A stretch of DNA of 64,000 nucleotides. Source: Kitasatospora cinereorecta. Its GTDB lineage: Bacteria; Actinomycetota; Actinomycetes; Streptomycetales; Streptomycetaceae. The notes beneath the pieces were generated by a model. The model did not search any database, was not told the DNA's origin, and saw nothing but the letters and a program-made list of their open reading frames with translations. The translations under genes and the position numbers were made by a program. The DNA lies in NCBI RefSeq assembly GCF_024172095.1, contig NZ_JAMZDX010000001.1, positions 1,253,001 through 1,317,000 on the forward strand, given 5' to 3'. Positions within the stretch are counted from its first letter, which is position 1; each line of letters begins with the position of its first letter. Shown in pieces: positions 9,348 through 17,541 of this stretch.

Positions 9348-9779
9348 TCAGTGCCGGCGACCGGCGGCGGTGCGCAGCCGGCCCCAGCGGCTGCCGGCCG
9401 GGCGCAGCCACTCCCGCAGCTCCCGGCGCCACCGCGCCGACGGCCCGGCGGTGAGCGCCCACTCGGCGAACGCGCGGGCATCGGCCCGGTAACCGCCGGT
9501 CTGCGGCCGCTCGGCGGCGTACCGCAGGAACAGCGGGTCGTAGTCGGTGCCGAGGATCGCCGGCAGTTCGGGCGCCAGGTGGGCGACCGTCTCGCGGCGC
9601 TTGGCGGCCAGGCCGGCGGACTGGATGCGCACCTGCCGCGGGTCGAAGCCGACCGGCACCGGGCCGCCGGCCACCAGGGCGGTCAGCAGTTCGGTCTGGC
9701 GCCGGGCGAGCGAGGTGCGGGCCAGCAGGAGTTCGGCCTCCTCCTGGTCGCGGACGAGGTACTCGAAGTGCTCAGACAT
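9348..9779 (-). CDS. Small partner protein of the DUF692 enzyme
   Basis: A 143-residue, mainly helical, Arg- and Ala-rich protein with no signal peptide. The ATG at 9779 overlaps the DUF692 stop by 8 nt (ATGTCTGA), indicating translational coupling and probably a complex. MNIO enzymes usually work with a small partner that recruits the substrate (MbnC, TglI and HvfC-type proteins). The position fits that role, although sequence similarity to those proteins is not evident by eye. It resembles a conserved Streptomyces family I recall as SCO6045-like. It is separated from the tailed membrane protein gene by 105 nt. Confidence 0.7.
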   Translation of the reverse strand: MSEHFEYLVRDQEEAELLLARTSLARRQTELLTALVAGGPVPVGFDPRQVRIQSAGLAAKRRETVAHLAPELPAILGTDYDPLFLRYAAERPQTGGYRADARAFAEWALTAGPSARWRRELREWLRPAGSRWGRLRTAAGRRH

Positions 9780-10602
9780 GGTGGGGTACCCCCTCGATGA
9801 CGCGTCGGATCGCGTCGAGTTCGCCGGCCAGCTCGGCCGGCGGCGGAAAGCGGTCGTCGCGCTCCAGCAGGACGCCGGGCGGCACCCCGCGCCGGCAGAG
9901 CTCGGCCAGCACCTCCAGGACGGGCTCACCGACCGGGTGGGCGTGGGTGTCGTGCCAGACGCCGTCCCGCTCGATGCCGCCGGCGACGTGGACGTAGGCG
10001 ATGGCCTCCAGCGGCAGCCGGTCGAGTTCGGCGGCCACGTCCAGGCCCAGGTTGACCCGGTTGGTGTGCAGGTTGGCGACGTCGATCAGCAGCCGTACCC
10101 CGGTGCGTTCGACCAGTTCGGCCAGGAACTGTCCCTCGGTCAGTTCCTCGCCGGGCCAGGACAGGTGGGCGGCGATGTTCTCCAGGGCCAGCGGTACGGG
10201 CAGCTCCCGCTGGGCGATCCGGACGTTGGCCGCGACCACCGCCAGGGCCTCGCGGGTGCGCGGCACCGGCAGCAGGTGGCCGGCCTCCAGGCCGGCGGCC
10301 CGAACGAACGCCAGGTGCTCGGTGACCAGCGGCGCCCCCAGCGCCTCGGCGGTCTGGGCGAGCCTGGCCAGTCGGGCCGGGTCCGGCTGCTCGGCGCCGC
10401 CGAGGCCGAGCGAGACCCCGTGCGGGACCACGGTGACCCCGCGGGCCCGCAGCAGCCGCAGCGACTCCGGCAGGTGCCCGGCGCACACGTTCTCCGCCAC
10501 CACCTCGACCCAGTCGAGGCCCGGCAGCCGCTCCACCACGGTGTCGATCTCGGCCCGCCAGCCGAGACCGACACCGAGGTGCGGAGTCGGGTGAACAGCC
10601 AT
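9772..10602 (-). CDS. DUF692 multinuclear non-heme iron oxidase (MNIO)
   Basis: A 276-residue TIM-barrel enzyme of the DUF692 family, relatives of which (MbnB, TglH) oxidatively modify peptide residues, mostly cysteines. The family's metal-ligand motifs are all present in order: WVEVVAEN (E38), HGVSLG (H61), TEHLAF (E95, H96), LENIAAHL (E141, N142), [10 protein letters not shown] (D174, N177, H179), YVHVAGG (H205), DTHAHPV (D218, H220, H222) and LLERDD (E247). The ATG at 10602 is preferred because AAGGGGG lies 7-8 nt upstream; a longer reading has no good site. It is the first gene of a four-gene minus-strand cassette. Confidence 0.88.
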   Translation of the reverse strand: MAVHPTPHLGVGLGWRAEIDTVVERLPGLDWVEVVAENVCAGHLPESLRLLRARGVTVVPHGVSLGLGGAEQPDPARLARLAQTAEALGAPLVTEHLAFVRAAGLEAGHLLPVPRTREALAVVAANVRIAQRELPVPLALENIAAHLSWPGEELTEGQFLAELVERTGVRLLIDVANLHTNRVNLGLDVAAELDRLPLEAIAYVHVAGGIERDGVWHDTHAHPVGEPVLEVLAELCRRGVPPGVLLERDDRFPPPAELAGELDAIRRVIEGVPHHV

Positions 10603-10775
10603 CGGAATCCCCCTTTCCGGTGAGCCGTGCCCGGCTCCGTTCCCCCCTGTTGCCGAGGGTGTATCCACGGCGGCGGATTGCCAAGCGGCGGGGGCCGTTC
10701 TCAGAGCTGAACTTGAGCTTTCCGCCCACGGGTGGAAATTCAGGGGCGGTTCAGCACAGCCGTGGTTAACGTGAC

Positions 10776-11684
10776 ATGCCTATGACTGTGACGATTCGTG
10801 AATTCCGCGCCGCCGATGCCGAGGGTGCCGCCGCCGCGCGCGTCGCGGGCCACCCGCACCTGGTGACCACCCCCGAAGTGACAGCCTGGCAGGCCGGCCT
10901 GCCCGGCTTCGACGTCCTGGTGGCCGAACGCGACCGCCTGATCGTCGGTACCGCCCGCTTCGGCATGGTGACCGACTCCGCCACCCCCGGCCAGGCCTTC
11001 CTCTCGGTGAGCGTGCTCCCCGCGGAGCGCCGCCGGGGCGCCGGCGCCGCCCTGCTGCGGGCGGCCGAGCGGGAGCTGGCCGGGCGCGGCGCCACCCACG
11101 TGGGCGGCTGGGTCGACGACGAGCCGTCGGCGCTGGCGTTCGCCGCCGCCCACGGCTACCGGGCCGGCCGCCGGGCGCACTTCGCGAGCCGGGACCTCAC
11201 CGCCGACCTGCCGCCCGTCCCGCCCGTCCCCGCCGGGGTCGAACTGCGCACCGCCGCCGACTTCCTGGACGACCCCTACCCGGTCTACCTGGTCGACATC
11301 GACGCGGCCCGCTCCGAGCCCGGCGACCTGGAGATGAACGACCAGGGGTACGAGGAGTGGCTGGCCGAGATCTGGCAGCGGCCGGACCTCGACCACGTGC
11401 TGACCACCGTGGTGGTGAGCGGCGGCGAGCCGGTGGCGTTCAGCGCGGTGCAGACCGACGGCGCCGCCCGGTACTGGTCCTCGTTCACCGCGACCCGGGC
11501 CGCCCACCGCGGCCGCGGCCTCGCCAAGCTGGCCAAGACCGACTCGCTCCACCGCGCCCGCGCGGCCGGACTGACCACCGCGTACACCAACAACGACGCC
11601 ACCAACGCGCCGATGCTGGCGATCAACACGTGGCTGGGCTACCGGCGTTGCGCGAGCGAGGTGAAGCACAGCCGGGAGCTCTGA
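10776..11684 (+). CDS. Tandem GNAT-domain N-acetyltransferase
   Basis: 302 residues with two GNAT folds in tandem. The N-terminal one (about 5-145) has an acetyl-CoA loop at [20 protein letters not shown]. The C-terminal one (about 150-300) has [18 protein letters not shown] and the end motif [20 protein letters not shown], typical of proteins related to mycothiol synthase and aminoglycoside-type acetyltransferases. ATG 10776 or ATG 10782 could start it; neither has a clear ribosome site. The substrate is unknown. The last 17 codons recur 121 bp downstream (11753-11805). Confidence 0.85.
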   Translation: MPMTVTIREFRAADAEGAAAARVAGHPHLVTTPEVTAWQAGLPGFDVLVAERDRLIVGTARFGMVTDSATPGQAFLSVSVLPAERRRGAGAALLRAAERELAGRGATHVGGWVDDEPSALAFAAAHGYRAGRRAHFASRDLTADLPPVPPVPAGVELRTAADFLDDPYPVYLVDIDAARSEPGDLEMNDQGYEEWLAEIWQRPDLDHVLTTVVVSGGEPVAFSAVQTDGAARYWSSFTATRAAHRGRGLAKLAKTDSLHRARAAGLTTAYTNNDATNAPMLAINTWLGYRRCASEVKHSREL

Positions 11685-11752
11685 GGGCGGGTCCGGCACT
11701 CCGGTCGTCGGCGGCCGGGTGCGCGCGTCGCGGGGTGGGGGAGGTGGTTGGG

Positions 11753-11805
11753 GGCTGGGCTACCGGCGTTGCGCAAGCGAGGTGAAGCACTCCCGGGAGC
11801 TCTGA
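11753..11805 (+). pseudogene. Decayed copy of the 3' end of a GNAT acetyltransferase gene
   Basis: 53 bp that match 11632-11684, the 3' end of the upstream acetyltransferase gene, at 50 of 53 positions. The copy ends in the same peptide, [15 protein letters not shown], and stop. All three differences (gcg/gca and agc/tcc) are synonymous. It is therefore best read as the remnant of a second, once functional tandem GNAT gene whose body was lost. No start or body remains between 11685 and 11752. Confidence 0.75.
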
Positions 11806-11826
11806 GTCGGGACACCACAGGGCGGG

Positions 11827-13929
11827 TCAGGACACGTCGACGCCGTGGGCGCGGGCGAGGCCGGCCAGGCCGTCGGCCCAGCCCTGGCCGACGGCGCGGA
11901 GCTTCCAGCCGCCGGCGTGGCGGTAGAGCTCGGCGACCAGCATCGCGGAGATCGCCGGGTCGGCCGGGGGCCGGAACAGCCAGGCACCGGGGCCGGCCCG
12001 CAGCTCCAGTTCGGCCTCGCCGAGGGCGTCGCAGGCCAGCCCGGTGTCGGTGTCCATGTTGACCGACACCGCGACCCGCCGGACGTCCTCGGGCAGCGCG
12101 GCCAGCCGTACGGTCGCGCTGCCGTCGGCCGGGCGCAGCACCACCGCGTCCCGCTCGGCGCTCGGCTGGTGGTAGAAGACGAAGTCGCGGTCCCCGCGCA
12201 CCACCCCGGCCTCGCCGAGCAGCAGCAGGGTCAGGTCGGCCGCCGCGCCGGAGGAGCGGAAGGCGATGACCACCTCCTCGGCGGCCAGCGGGGTGTTCTG
12301 CCCGGGGGCGAGGGTCTCGGGCGCGGGTCGCCCGGCGTCGGCCGCCGCGGCGGGGGCGGCGCCGAGCCGTCCGCGCAGGCCGTGCTCGTGCAGCAGGGAG
12401 ACCAGCATCGGACCGTCCACCAGGGTCAGCGGCTTGCCCTCCACCCAGCGCCGGGAGCCGGGCCCGAAGCCCGAGGTGGTGACCAGGATGCCGCGGTTGG
12501 CGCCCTGGCGGACCATGGTCGCGTCCAGGTCGCGGACGGCGGTCGGCGGCACGGTGTGCCGGTAGCGCTTGGCCTGGATGACGATCCGCCCGCCGGTGAT
12601 CGGGTCCGGGTCCTCGGCGAGGACGTCCACGCCCTCGTCGCCGCTGCGGGCGGTGGTGGCGGTGTCCAGCCCGCGGCGGCGGAACAGCTCGGCGATCAGC
12701 TTCTCGAAGTCGATCGGGTCCATGGTGAACAGGTCGGGCTCGTCCTCGCCGGCCGGCGGGGCGACGGCCACCGCCCGGGCGGCCCGCGCGGTGCGCACCG
12801 GCTCGGCCTTCTCCGGCCGGGCGGACAGCCGTCCGCCGAGGCCGTCGACCAGGCAGTCGACGGCCGCCACCCGGTCCAGGGCGAGCGAGTCGAAGGCCGC
12901 CCGCTCCACCGCGACCGACAGCAGGCAGCGCCGCTGCTCCTGGCCGGTCGCCGGGTCCACCGCGGCCACGTGGCCGTTCAGCACCACCGAGGCGAGCAGT
13001 TCGGACTCGTCCGCCCGGAACACCGCGTCCAGCACCCGCAGCGCGCACTGTGCCAGCACGTCGCGGTAGACCGTCTTGCGTTCGGTGGCGGGCCGGGCCA
13101 CCTCGGCCTCGCTGTCGTCCGCCTTCACGTAGCGGTAGCGGCCGACCGCGGGCACCACCTCGTACGGGGGCAGCTCCCACTCGACCACCAGCTGCCGTGC
13201 CCCGGCGTCCCAGGCGGCCTCGACGTCGACCGGGAAGCCCTCGGGCCAGTCGTCGCGCCAGCCGAGCGCCGTCTCGAACAGCTCGACCACCGCGTCCACC
13301 GCCCCGGAGCGCAGCTCGGCGGCCAGCCGGTCGGTCTGCCCGGACTGCTCGCCGACGAGCCGGCGGCGCTCGGCCGCCCACGCCTCGTACTGGGCGCGGT
13401 AGTCGGCGAGGCGGCGCTGCCGCTCCTGCTCGGCGGCCTGCGCGGCGTACCAGTCGTGCTCGAAGCGGGCCCGCGCCTGGGCCGCCTGTTCGTCCCAGTG
13501 ACGGCGGGCGAGCGGGTCGTACGCCTGCGGGCCGGACAGCGGCGGGACCTGGTACCAGCCCTGGTCCGGCATCGGGACCGGGGTGCCGAGCGGACCGGGG
13601 TCGAACGGCGGCACGTCGGTGCGGGCCGAGGCCTCGGTGAGCCGGAAGGCCGGGCCGGCCAGGCCGGCGGCCAGTACCCCGCGGAGTTCGGCGACCCGCG
13701 CGTCCAGTTCGGCGGTCCGGGCGGCGGCGTCGGCCTCCCGGCTCTGCTGGTAGGCGCGCAGCGCCTCCTTCTCGCCCCGGACGGCGGCCCGCTGCGCCTC
13801 GCGCTGGGCCCGCTCGTAGCGCCGCTGCTGCTCGGCGGCCGCCCGGCGCTGCGCCTCCTCCCGGCGATGCTGCTGTCGCTGCGCCTCGGCCAGCATCCCC
13901 AGCACACCCGAACCCTGCCGCCGCGCCAC
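11827..13929 (-). CDS. Mrr-type restriction endonuclease fused to a TerD-like domain
   Basis: A 700-residue multidomain protein. Residues 10-85 and 145-210 are charged coiled-coil segments. Residues 400-515 form an Mrr-like PD-(D/E)XK nuclease: DPIDFEKLIAELFRRRG, then GVDVL with D435, then IQAK with Q452 and K454. Residues 550-700 form a TerD/TerZ-like domain ending AELYRHAGGWKLRAVGQGWADG. The GTG start at 13929 has GGGAGGGAG 6 nt upstream. No methyltransferase is nearby, so it is not a classical restriction-modification partner. A nuclease in a TerD-type stress or defence complex is the likelier role (inference). It shares its last motif with the TerD fusion at 24032-26041. Confidence 0.85.
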   Translation of the reverse strand: MARRQGSGVLGMLAEAQRQQHRREEAQRRAAAEQQRRYERAQREAQRAAVRGEKEALRAYQQSREADAAARTAELDARVAELRGVLAAGLAGPAFRLTEASARTDVPPFDPGPLGTPVPMPDQGWYQVPPLSGPQAYDPLARRHWDEQAAQARARFEHDWYAAQAAEQERQRRLADYRAQYEAWAAERRRLVGEQSGQTDRLAAELRSGAVDAVVELFETALGWRDDWPEGFPVDVEAAWDAGARQLVVEWELPPYEVVPAVGRYRYVKADDSEAEVARPATERKTVYRDVLAQCALRVLDAVFRADESELLASVVLNGHVAAVDPATGQEQRRCLLSVAVERAAFDSLALDRVAAVDCLVDGLGGRLSARPEKAEPVRTARAARAVAVAPPAGEDEPDLFTMDPIDFEKLIAELFRRRGLDTATTARSGDEGVDVLAEDPDPITGGRIVIQAKRYRHTVPPTAVRDLDATMVRQGANRGILVTTSGFGPGSRRWVEGKPLTLVDGPMLVSLLHEHGLRGRLGAAPAAAADAGRPAPETLAPGQNTPLAAEEVVIAFRSSGAAADLTLLLLGEAGVVRGDRDFVFYHQPSAERDAVVLRPADGSATVRLAALPEDVRRVAVSVNMDTDTGLACDALGEAELELRAGPGAWLFRPPADPAISAMLVAELYRHAGGWKLRAVGQGWADGLAGLARAHGVDVS

Positions 13930-14001
13930 CGGCTACTCCCTCCCCTACCGATCTGACGATCAGTCTGGCATGGATCGGGAGGCGGCCGGGGCGCGGTGCT
14001 G

Positions 14002-14406
14002 CTACTCGGCGGGCTTGAGCGTCAGCGAGATCGAATTGATGCAGTAGCGCTGGTCGGTCGGGGTGGAGTACCCCTCACCCTCGAACACGTGTCCGAGGTG
14101 GCCGCCGCAGCGCGCGCAACGCACCTCGACCCGCCGCATGCCGAGCGAGGTGTCCTCGATGTACTCGACCCGGCCCTCGGCCAGCGGCGCATAGTACGAG
14201 GGCCAGCCGCAGTGGCTGTCGAACTTGGTCTCGCTGCTGAACAGCTCCGCGCCGCAGGCCCGGCAGCTGTAGACGCCGACGGTCCTGGTGTCGGTGTACT
14301 CGCCCACGAACGGGCGCTCGGTGCCCGCCTCCCGCAGGACGTGGTACTCCTCCGGCGACAGTTCGGCCCGCCACTCGGCGTCGGTCTTCTGGATCTCGTA
14401 GGTCAC
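14002..14406 (-). CDS. msrB: Peptide-methionine (R)-S-oxide reductase
   Basis: 134 residues, the usual MsrB size. It reduces methionine-R-sulfoxide in proteins. Zinc ligands are C48/C51 (CRAC) and C97/C100 (CARC), and the catalytic cysteine is C122 in RYCINS; C66 may be the resolving cysteine. It lies 12 nt after murC on the same strand, so it is cotranscribed with that cell-wall gene. Confidence 0.96.
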   Translation of the reverse strand: MTYEIQKTDAEWRAELSPEEYHVLREAGTERPFVGEYTDTRTVGVYSCRACGAELFSSETKFDSHCGWPSYYAPLAEGRVEYIEDTSLGMRRVEVRCARCGGHLGHVFEGEGYSTPTDQRYCINSISLTLKPAE

Positions 14407-14418
14407 GGCTGACTCCCC

Positions 14419-15825
14419 TCAGGCAGTGGGTGCAACACCGGCGAGCGCGGCCAGAATTTCCGGTCCCAGGTTGGTGACGTCGCCGGCACCCATGGTGAGC
14501 AGCAGGTCGCCCGGCCGGGACAGGCCGGCCAGTACGGCGGGGGCCGCGGCGAAGGAGTGCTCGGCCCGGACGTCGGCGCCGGCCCGGTGGGCGGCGTCGA
14601 TGATCAGCTCGCTGGTCACGCCGGGGATCGGGTCCTCGCGGGCGGGGTAGATGTCGAGCACCACCGAGGCGTCGGCCAGCGCCAGCGCCCGGCCCATCTC
14701 CTCGGCCAGCTGCTGGGTCCGGCTGAACAGGTGCGGCTGGAATACCACCAGTACCCGGCCCTCGCCGACCGCCTCGCGGATCGCCTCCAGGTCGGCGGCC
14801 ATCTCGGTCGGGTGGTGGGCGTAGGAGTCGATCACCTGGACGCCCGCGGCCTCGCCCTTGAGCTGCAGCCGGCGCCGTACGCCGGTGTAGGCGCCGAGCG
14901 CCTTGGCCAGGTCCTCGGCCGGGACGCCCAGCGCCACGCCGGCGGCCAGCGCGGCGACCGCGTTGTGCGCGTAGTGGCGGCCGGGCACCGAGACGGTGAA
15001 GGCCAGCCGGGCGCCGCCGAGCTCGACGGTGACCTCGCTGGTCATGCCGCGCGGGACGACCGAGACCACCCGTACGTCGGCGTCCTCGGCGGCGCCGACC
15101 GTCACCACGTTCAGGTCCGCCCGGCCGCCCACCCGGCGGGTCAGCTCGCGGGCGCCCTCGTGGTCGGCCGAGACCACCAGGGTGCCGCCCGGCACGATCC
15201 GGCCGACGAAGGTCTCGAAGGACTCGTAGATCTCTTCCATCGACGCGTAGTTGGCGTGGTGGTCGAGCTCCACGTTGAGCACGATCGCCACCTCGGGCGC
15301 GTACTTGTGGAAGCTGCGGTCGCTCTCGTCCGCCTCGGCGACGAAGATCTCGCCGGCGCCGTGGTGGGCGTTGGAGCCCGGCACGTCCAGGTCGCCGCCG
15401 ATCGCGTACGAGGGCTCCAGGCCGAGCTCGCCGAGGCTGACCGCCAGCATCGAGGTGGTGGTGGTCTTGCCGTGGGTGCCGGCCACCGCCAGCGCCCGGC
15501 GGCGGCCCATCAGCGCGGCCAGCGCGTCCGAGCGGTGCACCACCGGGATGCCGCGCTCGTGGGCGGCGACCAGCTCGGGGTTGTCGGCCCGGATGGCGCT
15601 GGAGACCACCACGCTGCTGGTGCCGGCGGGCAGGTTCTCCGCCGCGTGGCCGACGTGCACCTCGGCGCCCAGCGCGCGCAGCGCGAGCACGGTCTCGGAC
15701 TCCTTGGCGTCACTGCCCGACACCTTGGCGCCGCGCACCGCCAGGATCTTCGCCAGACCGGACATGCCGGCGCCGCCGATACCGATGAAATGCGGGGCGT
15801 GCAGGTCGTGGGCGGCGTCGTTCAC
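14419..15825 (-). CDS. murC: UDP-N-acetylmuramate--L-alanine ligase
   Basis: Adds L-Ala to UDP-MurNAc, the first amino acid of the peptidoglycan stem peptide. It has 468 residues. The N-terminal Rossmann motif IGIGGAGMSGLA (14-25), the P-loop GTHGKTTTT (116-124) and the Mur family AEADESDRSF segment are intact. The GTG start at 15825 (MNDAAHDLHAPHFIG) has GGAG about 8 nt upstream. It stands alone from the main mur/fts cluster and is followed by msrB. Confidence 0.96.
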   Translation of the reverse strand: MNDAAHDLHAPHFIGIGGAGMSGLAKILAVRGAKVSGSDAKESETVLALRALGAEVHVGHAAENLPAGTSSVVVSSAIRADNPELVAAHERGIPVVHRSDALAALMGRRRALAVAGTHGKTTTTSMLAVSLGELGLEPSYAIGGDLDVPGSNAHHGAGEIFVAEADESDRSFHKYAPEVAIVLNVELDHHANYASMEEIYESFETFVGRIVPGGTLVVSADHEGARELTRRVGGRADLNVVTVGAAEDADVRVVSVVPRGMTSEVTVELGGARLAFTVSVPGRHYAHNAVAALAAGVALGVPAEDLAKALGAYTGVRRRLQLKGEAAGVQVIDSYAHHPTEMAADLEAIREAVGEGRVLVVFQPHLFSRTQQLAEEMGRALALADASVVLDIYPAREDPIPGVTSELIIDAAHRAGADVRAEHSFAAAPAVLAGLSRPGDLLLTMGAGDVTNLGPEILAALAGVAPTA

Positions 15826-15924
15826 CGGATGCTCCGTACATGCTGGGGGCCAGAGTGCCGATCGTCCTCGCGGATGACCGCAAGGACGATTCTGCCCTAC
15901 CCGGACGGCTCGGACGGTGTGGCC

Positions 15925-16098
15925 AGGGTCCGTCTTCACACCCCCGTCGTCCGCCCGGAGGGCGGGCCCGGCGGTGTCTGGGTGCGTGCATCGCAAGGCG
16001 GAGGAGGGAGTCCATGCGGAGCATCGGCGACCGACGACAACGCGGCGAGGTGCGTGCCCGGGCGCCGCCAGGCAGGCGGGGGTGTGAAGACGGACCCT
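15925..16098. mobile_element. MITE-like element with 22-bp perfect terminal inverted repeats
   Basis: Two perfect 22-bp inverted repeats (15925-15946 and 16077-16098; outer end AGGGTCCGTCTTCACACCCC) bound a 174-bp segment with no open gene. Internal sequence includes a GGGCGG-type hairpin just inside the left arm and the motif GGTGCGTGCATCGCAAGGCG, which I recall as recurrent in Streptomyces intergenic DNA. The right end abuts the stop codon (16097-16099) of the next gene. No target duplication is obvious. A structured RNA or double terminator is the alternative. Confidence 0.5.
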
Positions 16099-16558
16099 AG
16101 GACTCGCTGGCGAAGAGCTTCAGCACCGGGACGCCCACCTTGTGCCGGGCGCGCGAGGCCCAGTCCCGGTGGAAGAACTCCTCCACGAAGTGCGGGGAGG
16201 TCAGCACCAGCACCTCGTCGGCCCCGGTGCGCTCGACGACCTCCTTGAGGTGGTCCAGCGGGCTGCCCGAGACCACCTCGCCGTCCGCCTGCGCGCCGCC
16301 CTGCCGCAGGTGCCGCAGGCTGTGCTGGAGGGATTCGCTCGCCACGGTCGCCTGGTCGCCGTGGTCGTCGCGCTCGTGCACCGCCCGGTCCAGGTGGCCG
16401 AGGGCCACGTCGTCGAGTGAGCGCAGCAGTTCGTCCTGCTTCCCGCGTGGTTGCATCAGGACGACGAAGGCCACCTCCTCCTCGCCGTGGAGGGTGGTGA
16501 CCAGCTCCACGTCGGCGTCGGAGAGCGCCTTCTCGATCAGCAGTACGGTCTTGAACAC
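16097..16558 (-). CDS. Small conserved stress-type protein (often misannotated as indole-3-glycerol phosphate synthase)
   Basis: A 153-residue soluble protein starting at GTG 16558 (MFKTVLLIEKALSDADVELVTTLHG). The alternating beta/alpha pattern, with a C-terminal TGADEVLVLTSPHFVEEFFHRDWASRAR, recalls universal-stress-protein folds. Streptomyces homologues carry a TrpC-like name in some annotations, but none of the TrpC barrel motifs is present and the protein is far too short. Its stop lies inside the right arm of the palindromic element. The function is unknown. Confidence 0.7.
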   Translation of the reverse strand: MFKTVLLIEKALSDADVELVTTLHGEEEVAFVVLMQPRGKQDELLRSLDDVALGHLDRAVHERDDHGDQATVASESLQHSLRHLRQGGAQADGEVVSGSPLDHLKEVVERTGADEVLVLTSPHFVEEFFHRDWASRARHKVGVPVLKLFASES

Positions 16559-16675
16559 GTGAGTCCCTTCGCTGGTGCAGGCCCCCGGGTCCGGTGTCCC
16601 TTCCCGTATTCATAGTGCCCGGAGGAAGCTTTCCTCACGCTGCGCACGCGCCACACGGGCCACGCGGCGGCCGGG

Positions 16676-17458
16676 TCACTCGGGGACGGGCGCCGGGTCG
16701 TCCGGGCGCAGGTAGCGGGAGAAGAGGAAACCTTTCTGCTCGATCAATGAGACCAGCCGCATGTGCTGCGCGTCCGGCATTTGCGGACCTTCGACAATGC
16801 GCGGCGCGTCACCACCGGTGACCAGCGGCGCCGTGGTGAGGCAGAGCTCGTCCAGCACTCCGGCCGCCGCGACCTGCCCGAGGACCCGCGGACCGCCCTC
16901 GGTCAGCTGCCGGGTCCAACCACGCTCGGTGAGCGCCGCGACGGCCCGCGCCAGGTCCACCGAGCCCTCGCCGGCCGTGATCACCTGCGCCGCCCGGGAG
17001 ACGTGGGCCAGCGCCTCGGCCGGGGCGTCCTCGGTGGTGACCACCACCGTCGGCACCAGCGCCTCGGTGAACAGCGGCGCCGACAGGTCCAGCCGCAGGC
17101 TGCGGCTGACGATCGCGATCGCCGGGGCGGGCGCCTGACCCGCCGCTCGCCGGGCCTCGGCGAACTCCGCCCGCGCCCGGGCCGGCCGGTACCCCTCGGC
17201 GCGCACCGTCTCCGCGCCCACCAGCACCACGTCCGCCAGCGCCCGCAGCACCCCGAAGATCCGCTTGTCCGCCTCCCCGGACAGGCCCTCCGACAGGCCC
17301 GCCAGCCGGGCCGCGCCGTCCAGCCCGGAGACCATGTTGGCGCGCAGCCAGGCCCGACCGCGGCGCACCCGCTCCGGGTAGGCGTACACCCGGGCCAGCG
17401 ACTCCAGCGACCACAGGTCGTCCACCGGCTCGTCGAGGGGGTTGATCAGCAGCTGCAT
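16676..17458 (-). CDS. RibD C-terminal-domain reductase (pyrimidine reductase family)
   Basis: 260 residues covering a dihydrofolate-reductase-like fold of the RibD C-terminal type. RANMVSGLDGAARLAGLS, DVVLVGAETVRAEGY and LTEGGPRVLGQV are the recognisable substrate and NADPH-binding blocks. It lacks the deaminase half of RibD. Stand-alone members reduce flavin or related pyrimidine intermediates, but no riboflavin genes are nearby, so the substrate is open. Divergent from zapE. Confidence 0.85.
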   Translation of the reverse strand: MQLLINPLDEPVDDLWSLESLARVYAYPERVRRGRAWLRANMVSGLDGAARLAGLSEGLSGEADKRIFGVLRALADVVLVGAETVRAEGYRPARARAEFAEARRAAGQAPAPAIAIVSRSLRLDLSAPLFTEALVPTVVVTTEDAPAEALAHVSRAAQVITAGEGSVDLARAVAALTERGWTRQLTEGGPRVLGQVAAAGVLDELCLTTAPLVTGGDAPRIVEGPQMPDAQHMRLVSLIEQKGFLFSRYLRPDDPAPVPE

Positions 17459-17541
17459 GCGTCGAGTCTTCCACGCCCCGAGGATGTGCTCCTGGTCTCA
17501 CGACGTGCCGGGCCCCCCGCCGGGCGGCGTACCCTCTATGC

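Noticed and set aside
16097..16558. Indole-3-glycerol phosphate synthase assignment
   Set aside because: At 153 residues with no barrel motifs it cannot be TrpC; the name seems to be an inherited annotation error.
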